A stretch of 64,000 nucleotides of DNA from Siphonodentalium dalli (GCA_032622095.1 CP136066.1:115343319-115407318); one strand, 5' to 3'; counted from the first letter of the stretch, positions 46,392-59,290 are shown. Program-made: numbers and translations. The notes: generated by a model not told the origin, from the letters alone.

Positions 46392-47010
46392 GAAAATTTG
46401 TACACATTAGTTAAATGACACAGGGAGTGTCATGCGATAGGCGCCTTTGACGTCATACGTCTTAAAATTGCACTAATAATTAATTTAACTAAATAATTAA
46501 TTATATACCCAAAATGGTTGGAATTTGGTCGTTAAAATGTATTCATATGGGTAAATTGGCCACAATAAGTGTCTGACATCAGATGACTTGAAGGGGCACT
46601 AATAAACACATTTGAGCAATAAAGAGCGTGTCTGATCATCTGAAACAATATGTAAGTAAATTTGTGCCCATGGGTTACTTGGCTGTGACAATGTCATGAT
46701 ATGATATGTGCCTTTGATCTCAGATGACCTAAAGGGTGACTAATATATTATGTTAACATATTATCAATGAAGAGCGTTTGTTATCATCACGGAAGATATG
46801 TAAGGGAAATTGGCACACATATAGGTGATTTGGCATGGGGAGTGCCTAGGGATATATAGGTGCCGTTGACATCAGATAACTTAAAAAGTCACTAATAATT
46901 AGCATTTATGATCAACTTAAAAGATAGATGTAACTGTATCCAGATAGTATCATGCAATAGGTGATGCTTACCTCAGGTGACGAATTTACTCATTCTATAT
47001 TGCCTATACT
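46392..47010 (+). repeat. Relative of the Helitron body at 11811-12692, opposite strand
   Basis: Degenerate tandem of about 120-135 bp units: GACATCAGAT(G/A)ACTT, CACTAATAATTA, AATGAAGAGCGT, and GCATGGGGAGTG-like phrases recur near 46440, 46570, 46720 and 46865. In reverse complement these match the GAGGTCAACGGCACC and TAATAAA(C/T)GCT blocks near 12010, 12120, 12415 and 12540. The stretch GAATTTACTCATTCTAT near 46983 matches the first bases of the 11830 region. Helitron ends were not found here, so this is a truncated relative. Confidence 0.55.
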
Positions 47011-48600
47011 TGTTTGGATTATATATACGATTTGATATACGAATGATGATAATGATGATTTGCAAGTATATCAATTACTTAAATTTGATATGGATGTTCA
47101 CTACTATATGATGGCAATCAATTGAGTGAATTATCTTCGTTTATATGAACATGTTTTTTTCCGTCCGAGCAGATATCTTAACCATACTTTGTCGGTTCTA
47201 ATTTGCCACCGTGGAGATATCCAGGACCGCCGGTGCAACCTCTTTACGCACACATCATAGAAAATTATATAGGAGGACCACTTAACCTTATATGTATTCA
47301 CGAATGACGAATATTAACCCACGATACAGTTCTGGCTCCATGTGAGACCAAAAAGGCCCAGAAAACCCATTAGTTTTATATCCATCTCCAGATCTCACAG
47401 AATAATTCCAAAAGCCGAGCGATTGGCTTCGTGTACACACGAATCAAGTACTTTGATGGATTAACTTCGTCGTATTTCTGACACACAATCGAATATTAAA
47501 TTATTTCCAGTCCCAGTGCCGGTGTAAATTGGTGAGGGGTTTGAATCGTGTCAACCAATTATTGTTGAAAGCTTTTTTGTCTCTGTTTAAGGATAATAAG
47601 TGTGGAGTTCGGTGTTGAAGGGAATCTAACATGATTGATTATCTTGTGGCGTTCGGATTTAGCGATCGTTGGCGCGTTTGCAATTGCAAATATTCTCATG
47701 GGATGTATATGGTTGAAGATCGAAAGATCCAACAAAACGCCAGATATATACACGCACTTGCATTCTATGTCGTTGTTATTGAAACATGTGAACCCTGAAA
47801 CATGGACGCATTAAACTCTGGACACGAAATTAATTATTATTAAAATTCAGAAACTGGCGTTCGTGTCGATTCGCAATTCTAATCGATAGTATTTACATTA
47901 ATTGTAGTCAGCCGGCCGAGATCGAACGTTTGGAAGAAAAGACTGGCTGAAATAATTTCAGCAAATGAGGGGCACATATTGTTACCCTGTATAGACGACG
48001 AATGCACAATACCATGTACACATGCAACTGGTACAGATATATATTCTATATAAGGCCAAAAGTTTGTAAAATCTTAACAATCTAAACATTGAAATGAGGA
48101 CTGGCTTGAACTGAGAAACTTTACTCATACGCTCATACAACTAAACCATTTGTAATTATTATCGAGTTTGCGATACGCTTATTCGACGGTAACGGGTATA
48201 TAGATCGGGTATACTTTGAGTACTTTCAACAGCACACAATGCGACAGCGATTTGGAACTAGTAGATGTGTCCAATTGACTCAGATTGACTGGTAATATTT
48301 CACTAAGTTTTTCTCAATCAGAAGGACATGAATTTTATGAAATAGCATGCATGTTTTATGTTCAAATTCTCGAGGCGGCTCCTTGCGCTGAATGCCTAAT
48401 AAAGCAACTGCATGTGTTAGTTGTGCTAAACGCAGTTGCAATAGACCCTATAGTACGTGGCATCAGTATTTATCGCGGAATTGCACATGTACATATATAT
48501 TACTTTTATAAAATGGAGATAACCCTTTAGTTATTAATTGAGTGGGGTTTATACCTTGTATGGATGGGTGATGACTGAATGATAGTTCATTCTAACATTG
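47011..48600. other. No recognisable gene
   Basis: AT-rich; small frames on both strands (47559-47753, 48285-48530) have no recognisable motifs. Confidence 0.4.
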
Positions 48601-48603
48601 TAT

Positions 48604-48669
48604 TGGTCATTGTAATAGATTTCGTTGGTTAATGTAATATATTTTGCTGGTCAATGTAATAGAGTTTGT
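48604..48669 (+). repeat. 22-bp tandem repeat, three units
   Basis: TGGTCATTGTAATAGATTTC, TGGTTAATGTAATATATTTT and TGGTCAATGTAATAGAGTTT begin at 48604, 48626 and 48648. Confidence 0.8.
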
Positions 48670-49189
48670 GTTCATTCTAATTTATTTTTATCCATTGAAC
48701 GGGCACGGCGCATTTGAATAACGAAAAAGGGATTTGGTATAGTGGACGAAATGCCTGTTTTTTACCTTATAATATGTGCTCTAAAATATATAACTTGCCG
48801 AATTCTGAGGGACTTTTCAGATGATTCGATGTTTGCACAGAAGTGAGACAAACGATCTGTATTCACCAAATAATGATAGACTAACTTTGAACTCGATTTA
48901 TTGTTCCAAGTTCATTTCCAACCTACCCCGCCCCTCCACCGGGCTTATAGATCCAGATAAAAATCCCAATTCTTGTGATATTTTTTCCATCTTATGCCCC
49001 AAACCTTGGAACTATTGAATGATTCCAACCCAACACTTTATATGACAAAATATTCCCCAAACTAAATTCGGTCTTAATTATTATGTCTGACTGAAAGTAG
49101 GACATTATTCGACGCTTGGTCTAAAACAGTACACGTTACATCGAATACTGGTTGGGAAGTTTAAGTAACGTTAATGTAGTTAATAGTCC

Positions 49190-49475
49190 AGCAGTCCCTG
49201 GCCAAACAGGCATGTGAGTTTCCTCTTTATTGTTGATGCTGACAGTAGGTCCTTGGTGGACATAGTGAGCTACATTTCGGGATGAACTTCGTACTCAATG
49301 GATGTAGTCGATCGCTTCTGTCGGGTCTTGTTCTTCAACGACTGATCCATGTATCGATCGAACACAACTCGACCCTCATCATAACTGGCCATCATCATTT
49401 CTATGCGCTTGTTGAATGCATCTTGAAGGTGTGATATTTGTGCTATTGGAACTTGAATTATTTGTATTTGTTTTC
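49190..49475 (-). pseudogene. Fragment of a multicopy invertebrate protein, interrupted by a stop
   Basis: On the minus strand one frame reads LQDAFNKRIEMMMASYDEGR, VVFDRYMDQSLKNKTRQKRS, IEYEVHPEM, a TAG at about 49274, then LTMSTKDLLSASTIKRKLTC and GQGLLDY. The pattern YDEGRVVFDRY...SLK..TR.KR followed by a K.LLS..KTK.LT segment is one I associate with a large family of uncharacterised, repeat-like proteins in cnidarians and molluscs; I cannot name the domain. It directly adjoins the LINE at 49501, which may have inserted into it, though no continuation was found beyond 53260. Confidence 0.5.
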
Positions 49476-52400
49476 TTTCAGAGTAGACATTGAGTATAAT
49501 ATGAATATGAATCAGAAAAATTTACTAGAAATTAGCTCCTGGAATGTGAATGGCCTTATCAGAAAGGTGAACAATGAAAGGACATCCAAATTAGATAATG
49601 AAGAATTCATTGGATGCCTGAAGTCAGATATCATATTCCTACAAGAAATTCATGTTGGTAATAATGAAATCCTCACCCTCCCTGACTACAAGTGCATCCT
49701 ACAATGCAGATATGAGAACACAAGTAGGCTTAAAGGAGGGATAGCACTTTTTATCAAACATACTATTACTAAAGGAGTCACAGTTATTGATAGATCATTG
49801 AAAGATGTTATATGGATAAAACTAGACAAAAAATTCTTTAAAACCACTAAAGATATTTTTGTTGCATCTGTTTATATACCCCCAACCAACTCAACATATA
49901 CAAAAAGAACAAACATGGACTCGGTTATTTTAACCAAACTAGCCACAAGTATTATGACCTACAAAAAATTGGGCGAAGTTATGATCTTTGGAGACTTGAA
50001 TGCTCACATAAACAGGAATGACGAGGACTTTATCAGAAATGACAATGACAACATACTGAATGACTTTTGTCCCGACAATTATTTACCAGACAGTATACAC
50101 CTCAAGAGAAATACACAAATCCACCAAACAACTGATGTATATGGACAGAACATTTTAGATATATGTATAGGGGGGCAAATGAGGATTTTAAACGGGAGAA
50201 CGTTGGGGGACTCCATGGGGAAAATTACATATCATGGCTACAACGGATCCGCAATTGATGACTACTGCATATGCAGCCCTAATATTTTAAAGGAAATAGT
50301 TTGTTTTAAGGTTGGCTCTTACAACCAACAACTTTCAGATCACTGTATGATAACTGCAAAAATGAGAATAAAAGACGCTGTCTCAAATAAACCTGAGTAT
50401 ATACTGAAACCCCAAGTTAAAAACTTAAAGTGGAATGAAACTGAAAAAATACAATTTGAGAGGGTTGTGGGAGAAAAATTGATTAAATTTGCCCCTGATG
50501 TCACTAGTGCTAAGGGTACTGAGGACCCAAACCAGATAAATAATATTATAAATACACTTAACCAGCACTTACTGTTAAGCACAGGAAGTGAAAAACCAAA
50601 AAGCCAAAAATCGGTCAAAAAGAAGAAAAGACAGAACAAATTATGGTATGATAGAGATTGCGAAGCTATATACCGAAACATAAAACATATGTCGAGGCAA
50701 CTTGCAAATAATCCACAAAATAATGACCTTAGAATCAAAGTTAGACTCGAATCTAAACTATATAAGAAGACTATAAGAAACAAGCAGAGAAATTATCGTA
50801 ATAACCTTATGAAAGAAATGGTAGGATGCACTAGCAGTCACCCTTCAGAGTTTTGGGATCTGGTGGGTAAAATAAATCAAGAAAGAAAACCCGACCCATG
50901 TCTAAACATCACCCCTTTAGAATGGGTCTCATACTTTCAATCTCTTTTCAAATCTGAAAAAGAACCTGCTTTTGACAATCTACAGATTGAAGATCATCCT
51001 TGTATCGAATGGAGCCAAAAAAATTTAAACAACGATATAACAACGCAAGAGGTGGTTAGTGCCGCTAGAGACCTTAAAGTGAAATCCTCAAGTGGTAAAG
51101 ATGGAATTACAAACTCCATGCTGAAAACCACGTGTTTATCTCATGCCAATATGTTTGCTGATATATTTAATCTAGTCTTGAAAAGTGGAGTCTACCCTGA
51201 AAGCTGGCATCAAAATCTAATAAAACCTATTTTTAAAGGGGGTAGTGTATCTGACCCCTCAAATTACAGAGGAATTGCCCTATCATGCTGCATGGCAAAA
51301 TTTTTCGCAAAAATCCTGAATAACAGAATGAACAAATTTCTCGAAATCAATAAAGTTATTTGCAAAGAGCAGATTGGATTTAGAAAAGGAAGCCGCACCA
51401 CTGATCATATATTTACGCTGAAGACTTTAATTGATAAAACAGTACAGAATAATCAGTATCTGTACACATGCTTCATTGACCTAAAAAAGGCTTTTGATTT
51501 AGTAAACAGGAAAGCACTATTTATTAAGCTTGCTCATTATGGAATAAAAGGTCATTTTTTAGAAATATTGAGAAATATGTATGAGAAAGTTGAATATGCA
51601 GTTAAATTACCTGATGGAATAACCCATGATTTGAAATCATCTGTGGGGGTCAAACAAGGTTATGTACTCAGCCCCACATTGTTCTCATTATTCGTTAATG
51701 ATATCCCAGGTATTTTTGATGAATCATGTGACCCAGTAACCCTCGCTGACAAAAAGCTCTCATGTCTTCTTTATGCAGATGACATAGTCCTTATATCTAA
51801 ATCCAAAGATGGACTTCAATCCTCACTCAATAAGCTACAAGACTTCTGTAAGATGTGGGATCTCACCATTAATATAAATAAATCTAAACCCATGGTTTTT
51901 AATAAATCTGGTAAGCTATTAAAAAATATGAATTTCCTAATTAATAACCAAAACAAAGAGAATGTGAAAGAATATAAATATCTCGGCTTTATCTTCAAAC
52001 CATCAGGGGTGTTGTCGGCTGCGCTCGGATACTTAGATAAGAAAGCCACAAAAGCCTCATTTTGTATAAGAAGTAAATTCTACGGGGCTAAGAAAAACAC
52101 CATGACATTATTAAAACTGTACCATAGTTGTGTTAAACCCATATCCTTATATGGCGGGGAGCTGACCACTCCCGACCATATTGTTCGGAGAGCATCTGAT
52201 TTTGAGACAAGAGCAAGTACATTTCTCCCAGATAAAAATCAAATGAAATTCATGAAATTTGTTCTTGGTGTTAACAGATCTGCCACCAATATGGCCTGTT
52301 TTGGAGAATTAGGAATATTTCCTTCTACATTTCTGGAATAAAGAACAGCTTAAACTACCATAACCACTTGGTTCAATCTAACCCTGAGTCATTAGTACAC

Positions 52401-53257
52401 AAGGCTTATTTGGAAAATCAGAAACTTGAGATGGGCTTTTGTGATCAAATAAAAATAATATTGGAAAAAGTAGACTTTGGTAGTGAATCGGTTAAACATA
52501 GTAATAACTATACTATCAGGGGAGAATCTAGAGAAGTTAAAAAGAAATTACAAATCAGATTTACCGAGTTCTGGAAAAAACAACTATTTAACGATGAGAA
52601 TAAACCCAACGGTAACAAATTAAGGTTTTATAGAAAACTGAAAAATTTGTATCAGTGTGAAAGTTACCTATTAGCTGACTTAGATAATGAAGTAAAAACT
52701 ACGTATACTAAGATTAGGATTAGTGACAGTCAGTTATTAATTGAAAAGGGCAGATCAAAACTTGAACTAAAAGATCGAATTTGTCCTATCTGTAAGAATG
52801 GAGTGGAGGATGAAAAGCATTTTATTATAGACTGTAAGCCCCTAAAAGTTGAGAGGAAGACAATGCTTGATAAAATTCAGTCTAATATTCCTGAATTTAA
52901 TAACTACAGCGATGATGAAAAAGTTACTTTCATATTAAGTCCAAATGAAGTTGACACATCCATAAAGAAAATATGTATGATGGGAGTTTATAAAATGTAT
53001 AAAAAAAGGAATGAGCTTGCGAACTGAAACCTGCTATTGGGATGGTATCAAAATATAACAAAATATAGGCAAACATGTACTTAATATCAGTAAGATCCAC
53101 CAAACCTCTATTCTATTGTAGAACCTACAATTTCACTTTATGTACTTGAATGTATACATGTATTGATGTAAATGTCCTTTTGTTATGTTCTTTATATGTG
53201 TTGGTAATAATCTAATATTGGATTCTATACCAAATAAACAATTTGAATTTGAATTTG
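49476..53257 (+). mobile_element. Near full-length APE-type LINE (non-LTR retrotransposon)
   Basis: The element contains one large ORF (49501-53027, see next entry) and a 3' untranslated region of about 230 bp that ends with a polyadenylation-type AATAAA at 53233-53238 and a short (TTTGAA)n tail (53242-53257). It is the most intact mobile element in the window. No ORF1 (gag-like) is visible upstream: the left side becomes a different pseudogene within 30 bp. Either this family has a single ORF or the copy is 5'-truncated just before ORF2. A target-site duplication was sought and not found, so the 5' limit is approximate. Domain order endonuclease-RT-zinc motif without RNase H fits CR1/Jockey-like clades. 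Confidence 0.88.
49501..53027 (+). pseudogene. LINE ORF2: endonuclease plus reverse transcriptase, one frameshift
   Basis: Start chosen at ATG 49501 (MNMNQKNLLEISSWNVNGL), because endonuclease homology begins ten residues later; the frame itself is open from 49438. Endonuclease (EEP/APE) residues 10-280: SWNVNGL, LQEIH with catalytic Glu49, IFGDLNAH near 49987, SDHCM at 50335. Linker rich in K/R (KKKKRQNKLWYDRDCE). RT about residues 510-800: SNYRGIALSCCMAKF, motif A FIDLKKAFDLV (near 51475), motif B GVKQGYVLSPTLF, motif C YADD at 51772-51783, then YKYLGFIF. Near 52322-52326 a probable one-base change moves the frame at the conserved GELGIFP|YI position, giving a TAA at 52339; the protein resumes as YISGIKNSLNYHNHLVQSN. 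It ends with a zinc-like motif CPICKNGVEDEKHFIIDC (52782-52835). Combined length about 1,174 residues. Catalytic residues are all intact, so only the frameshift appears to disable it. Confidence 0.9.
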
Positions 53258-53639
53258 TATATTATCGATAGAGCTATCATAACCTAATTTCTCACTATGA
53301 ACATTCTAACTGTTGTATAGTAATCAATCAGTTTATGAAATTAGTGATGAAATCCAATTGTTGAATATTTTGCCAACATCAATGAAGAAAGGTACCTATC
53401 GCCTCGTCCCTGGTGAATGCATCTGCTTGTCCAGAGGTCCATCCTTTCTATATAACGTCCATCAATTTAATTCATATAAATTGAACCCATATTACAATTT
53501 CGCTATATCATATATCATTTGTGTTCCAGTTGGCTCGCCATACATACCAGTCGATGTGCAGAATTCTACCCGTGAAATAGAATGCGACGCACAAACGATC
53601 CCGTATAACGGTATAAACGTTTTAAATTGCGAACTACCA

Positions 53640-53830
53640 GGGGGGGGGGGTCAGGAAAAAAAATTACGGATACAAGGTGAAAATTTTGTGTTTTTCAGTT
53701 TTGGGGACCCACCACCCCGGGAGCGCAAGTTTTTTCCACCCAGGTCTGGGACACCCAGCCGGGACCATAAGTTTTTTCCACCCAGGTCTGGGACACCCAC
53801 CCCCAAAATTGATGAAAATCTTGTAAATTC
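53640..53830 (+). repeat. G-run and a local direct duplication
   Basis: An 11-G run (53640-53650) precedes two near-identical units starting near 53727 and 53768, each with AAGTTTTTTCCACCCAGGTC and TGGGACACCCA. The open frame 53313-53840 runs through this and ends in the repeat; upstream it has no recognisable motif, so I do not call it a gene. Confidence 0.6.
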
Positions 53831-56360
53831 TACTAAATAATGTGTTGTTGGCAGGGTAAGGGTCTCTCATTGTGTCTGCACCGGACTGAGAGAACGCTGA
53901 TCAAGTACACCCACAAAAAAAATAAAAAACAAAGCACATGGCTGAAAAATATGCCAACAAAACCAGTGACAAAACCGTTAAAAACCCAAATAGTTATGGT
54001 TATAAAGGTAAAATACCCACTTTAACAGGATAGTTGTGTCCCTTATTAGCAATAGGTTAAAATATGTGCATGTGTAAAGTAAAAACACATCAAGTTGATT
54101 AAATAAACACAGTTCCAGTCCTCGCCATGTGGGAAATCACTGGCGAGCAATGAGGAGCTCCCCTTAAAATCATTCTAGGCGAGTGGCGAGTAGCTCTCCT
54201 ACAAAATGTCGAGGCGAGTAGTATCCCAGCAGGAGATGCCGAAGGAATCTCCCGAAGGCCCGAGGGGGAGAGTACGGGAGGTGTTCAGGGGGCCTCCCCC
54301 GGAAAATTTTGAAAATTAGATGCTCTGAGATTGAATCTGGAGCCTTTTAATGCTCCAATCAGTGAACAACACGTTATTATGTGACTCAAGTCACTGTAGT
54401 CTTGTATCGACATCGACCATGTACTTCGACCACGTGGTCCCTGTATTTATCGTTTATTCAATATCTTGACTGATATCATTAATATAAACAAATGAGGCCA
54501 ACGGATTTTCAGCTTTTTGACAGCAAATCAATCTAATGGGTCATACATTACCGGTATTTATTTAAAAGTACTAGGGTTTCCAGTGGGATTTCAAGGAATG
54601 AGGGAACCAAGAACTGTTAAGCAATATGAATTTCTATGTTAGAGGATACCTGCATGTATGATAAGTTAAAACAGCCATGATAAACTATGAGAAAAGATGA
54701 TAATGGATTTTTTTTCATTGCAATTTTTTTCCTCGACCAAAACCGGACCCACCCCATGGTTTCAACTGAGGGAGAAATTGTGGACAAAAAATAAAATATA
54801 GAGTCCCCCCCCCCACTTGTATAAGGCTATAGCATGCACTACTATATGAATCTGATTGTTTCAATTCATTTTGAAGCTGTAATTTGTCTTAGAAATGATT
54901 TTGGAAAAAAATTGCATGACATCAGAAAAAATCTGCATTCCGGGCTCGGGGACACCCACCCACCCGGTCCTTGTATCCTGTATATTTTTTCCGACCCCCC
55001 CCCCCCCCCCCCTGGAACTAAAGGTATATTACATAAAAACTTCGAAAATATTGGGCGTATGCCTATGATGCATATTGGTTTCCGCAGTTCAGCTTATGAG
55101 TTTACAGGGCATAATCAATTTATACTTCCCCGAATATATTTACAAGAAAGTTATTCGTTGCATGGAAGGCTGTGCCTTACCAGTATCTTTGAAAAGCCGA
55201 CGAAAATCCTATCGAATGTACGTCTCATTTTCAAAAAGACGGTTGCCTTATATGTTGCTATATATAGGTCATTATTATCCTTCAGGAATTCTGTCGTGGA
55301 TTCAAGACCTCATGATCGCTTTATTGCAGCGCTATTGGATGTCGTCTGTGTATAAGTACATAGTCTTTGATTCGGCTGGTTACTACTGATATTGAGGCCT
55401 GCAGCTGTTGAGTTGTGTATGGAGATTACCGTCGATCGCACTCTATTATGCCGTTGCTCTAATCTTTGTCGACAAATTCAATTCAGAGTCGACGAATGGC
55501 GCAAGTCTGTTTCTGGGAACGCTGTGCCTTTTGTCGACTAATCTCATTTCCCCTTTGACGCTGTCTTCTCGATATGCGGTTGCTGATACAGATGCTAATA
55601 AGTGCGGAATTGGTTCATATGACGTTGATTGCCACATGGGGCATACCTACATGTTATGGACTGCAGTGTATATTTTATGTACTCTGGTTTGCACTAGAGG
55701 GCTTTTGTTTGAATCCAGATAAGCGGTCATAGCTCTACATTGTTATTCCCTCAAAGGGAACATCGCCAGATTCATGTTTCAAGTTTGTCAAGACAGTGTT
55801 GTTTTCCTGTGGTCGGTGCATGGCTTTAATACGCGCAGTGTAGTAATTTCTTAAATAAACCTATTTACAATGAAATAAAATTATATTAATTCGTCCTCGG
55901 TCAGAAAATGTCCAATCATATAGGGGGTGTTTTGGTTGGAATTTATTATCAGCTGGAAGGTTTCAGGTACCATATTATTTTCAAAAACTAAACTAAAACT
56001 AAACCGAATCGCCGATTTAAACATATAGTTCATAACAGTATTCAACTCACCGATACACACCGATTCAACTCGTATATCCTAAGCCGTCACTGTTTGTGGA
56101 TCAAGTGAATTCTTGTAAAATGTTCAAAAACAAAGTAATCTCGTACCCTGGGTCACTTATTTTATAATTTCATAGACTACCTCTTGCAAAAACTTTCCAA
56201 AACTAAGTCAATTTTATATTTCAAAGACCAGGTCAATTCACTTACTTGGATATATTGGGTTATCTGCATGGTGCCCTATAGCTGTTCCACATGCACACAC
56301 ATACCGCGTGTTTGGAATGTGTCATGCCAAACTAAGGTGGACATATGGGTGTGTAGCCTA
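53831..56360. other. No supportable gene; two long C runs and one mobile-element fragment
   Basis: C runs at 54805-54814 (10) and 54995-55012 (18). A piece at 55190-55240 (GTATCTTTGAAAAGCCGACG) matches the ends of the element at 59636-60600. The frame 55408-55722 (104 codons) is hydrophobic with two or three possible membrane stretches and moderate GC, but neither its start nor a family could be recognised. Confidence 0.4.
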
Positions 56361-56364
56361 ATTA

Positions 56365-56520
56365 AAAGTAGAGGGTACGAAATGACTCAGGGGGTTATGA
56401 GTTGACTCAGCTGGAGGTTGCGAATTTACTCATAATATGACTAAATCGGTTGACTACTTTTATCCGAGGGTACTAGTTGGTCAGGGCGCAAAATGACTTG
56501 CACCGTTAACGGGTATCCGA
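56365..56520 (+). repeat. Short repeat with GGTGCGAAATGACTTA-like phrases
   Basis: Phrases GGGTACGAAATGACTCAG, GGGTTATGAGTTGACTCAG, GAGGTTGCGAATTTACTCA and GGGTACTAGTTGGTCAGGGC follow each other. The last (56465-56520, including GTTAACGGGTA) recurs at 59296-59350. Origin unknown. The stretch 56560-57580 holds nothing recognisable apart from a (TTCG)n string near 57240. Confidence 0.55.
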
Positions 56521-57589
56521 AGTTGGAAGTTAATCTCCTTTTTCGGCCGAAACAATAATGAGAGCTATTCAGAATCAGTAACGTATAGTAATAGGTAATC
56601 TCGGCTATGGAGGTGTCCATCTACGATTTATAAATACATCCCACCTTTTGAATGTTTTGTATAGATTTGACCCTATAATTTCCAACTTTTCACAATGCGA
56701 GTCGCCTTTATCATCGCCCCTCCCCCACTCAATAAAGCCTTGGTGGCGAATGGGGCGCCGCGGACACCTGTCCTGTGTTCCTGGAGACATAGCCTTGTCC
56801 AGAACGCTATATTTCGTGTGTTATATTACCTCCGTCTAAAACGTATAGTTTAACCTTGGAGCTATGTATAGCACATGTAGGATCAAGGACGGATCTATAT
56901 GCGGGATGTAAATGCGTTCATTGACTCAATCATCTCTATGTGAAGCCACGTTATATTTAGTAACCACACGGATCAAAAACCTATAAAATTCCCATATCAA
57001 TGTCGTATATACAAATTGTAAATTGCCCACTTTATTTATTCCTATTGCCACGTGTTGGATTAAAATTAATCGATATAATCTGAGAAAACATTAAACAATA
57101 GGACTCTCAATTCCCAACGCCGCATTATATGGCGAACCATCTGACGCATCACTGATCATTTATATACCATCAGCTGGCCGAATCAGGCGTATAAGCACAT
57201 CACTGGGGCTCACCTGTTCCACGCATTTCGTTCGATGGTTCGACGGTTCGTTCGTTCGTTCCGATGCGGCTCCGGTCGTGCTTGATCTCGTAAGAATAAT
57301 TCACTGAACGTTTTTGAAAATGGCAGACAGTTGAATATTACACTGCTTCCCTCCGAAAGTTTTCTTTGAACCATGCATTATATCTAATGACACGTGTTTA
57401 TATAAATAATTTTTATTAAAAACAATGCATTATTCGCACGCAATACAAATCCAATATGTTTATAATGGGGGGAGCCATTCTATCCCACAGTGGACAGTTT
57501 AAGATCAGAGTTTGTGATATATAACTTTGTACCATGGCAAACTTAACCATGTGAACTGGGAAAAATACTCTTGAAATCATAACACAGTG

Positions 57590-59290
57590 TTAAAATCGCG
57601 TTTGAAGAATCAACATTCGGAGGGTCCCATTCGTTGGCGATATTACTGTTCGCATCGTGTTCGTTGGCGAGACGATTCGTTGGTGAATATCTCTACTGCT
57701 GTGTGCGGAGCTGTCCTCCAAGGGTACGAGTATTTATTTATAAATGATTTGTCTGATACAATTCATTCTTTTACACGTATGTATGATGATGACACTTGTT
57801 TCACAATTGCTTGCAGTCCTACGATTGAAGAAACCAGCTCTAATCTATCGGCCGATCTTGATCGTATCTCTGCTTGGGCAAAACAATAATTTTAATCCTG
57901 ACAAAACAATGGCAATTGTGTTCTCTTTTAGGCCATCCAGTACAAAAAATTTAATGCCATGGATTTGTCACTGGATGACTCCGCCATAGAAACTGTCTCA
58001 TCTCACAGGCATCTAGGAATCGTTCTGCAATCAAACCTGGACTGGGATATCCAAATAAATAATATGTGTAAGAGTGTATAGCATCAAGACTATCACAGCT
58101 AAGAAAGTTGAAATATTTTTGAATAGACCTACACTTGATATTGTGTATAACGTTTTAATTCTTGCTTTAATGGATTATGGTGATGTCATCTGGGATAATG
58201 CACCACCATACCGCCTCCGTAAACTAGAAGATTTACATTATGCTGCAGCACGAATTGACAGTGGTGTCACTAGATCTGTCTCAAATGCTAATTCGTGAAC
58301 TTGGATGGAATACTCTCCAACAACACAGAGACTGGCATAAATTACGTCTCACTTATCAAATCATGACAAATCACGCACCATCCTGTATCCTAAACAAAAT
58401 CCCACAACAACTGGCGACATAACGGACAACAGGTATGAGTTTAGAAATCCAAACGTTGTTAGACATTTTGTACCAGGCTCTCAGCATACAAATAGTAGTT
58501 TCCTTCCTTCCATATTTTGATATGGAATGGCCTAGATAAAATAGCCCAACAAAGCACATCAATTTCTACTAATCTTGTAAACCCCCAATCCGCGACACAT
58601 AAACCACCAAGGTTTTATCCCAGCGTCAAAAGGAAAGCTGAGATTCTGTTATGAAGACTCCGAAATAAATGCAGCGATTTGAATGGTGACAAATGTCAAA
58701 ATCACTTAATAAGTAATCCTGAATGTAATTGTGGCTATCTAAACGAGGACGCTGATCATTACTTTTATACTTGTCCCTTTTATTAAAGAAAGGGCCAATC
58801 TCGAAGAAAAAATAGTGCGAATTGGAGTATATCAAATACATGTTGCCGATCTACTTTGTGGATCAGTCTCACTTTCCAATGAATGAAATTACCAATTATT
58901 CGCAGCTGTCCAAAAATATATTATAAACTCATTGCGATTTGGCGGTGAACAGATGCATTACATTTAGTAAACATCACCAGCCGTATATTAACTTAAATCG
59001 AGAATAACATGCACTAAACATAAACATATGATATAAAACTATCTTCCCTTACCCCACACCAGTCTTAAACATTCCATATTGTATTTGTGTGTTTAGTCAG
59101 AATTTATGTTTTGTATTCAACATTTATGCATTTAAATTTTTCTTCTGTGCACCACCATACTTTTTCCTGTGGAGAGGAGCTCCACCTAAGTTGCTATAAC
59201 TGGTGCTCCAATCCCCATTCGTTCATCCCACATTAGTCTATTATAAAAATGTGAAATGCATATATGGGATGCACAATAAAATATGAAACC
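57590..59290 (+). pseudogene. Degenerate 5'-truncated LINE (RT motif B to 3' end)
   Basis: With several frame changes the following can be read in order: YLFINDLSDTIHSFTRMYDD with a damaged catalytic box (YDDDT in place of FADDT, near 57785), SADLDRISAWAKQ, NFNPDKTMAIVFSFRPSSTK (57890-57950), AIETVSSHRHLGIVLQSNLD (about 57986-58045), MDYGDVIWDNAPPYRLRKLE (58170-58230), ELGWNTLQQHRDWHKLRLTY (58296-58355), HFVPGSQHTNSSFLPS (near 58470), CNCGYLNEDADHYFYTCPFY (about 58729-58788) and QKYIINSLRFGGEQMHYI* (58911-58968). A 3' untranslated region with CCTGTGGAGAGGAGCTCC ends at AATAAA 59275-59280. Same clade as 33634-34494 and 34510-34852. Confidence 0.85.

Noticed and set aside
50340-50783. 147-codon minus-strand frame, rich in F and L
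   Set aside because: It is the antisense of the lysine/asparagine-rich linker of the LINE ORF2.
53313-53840. 175-codon frame as a gene
   Set aside because: The C-terminal third is a local duplication next to a G run, and the rest has no recognisable motif.
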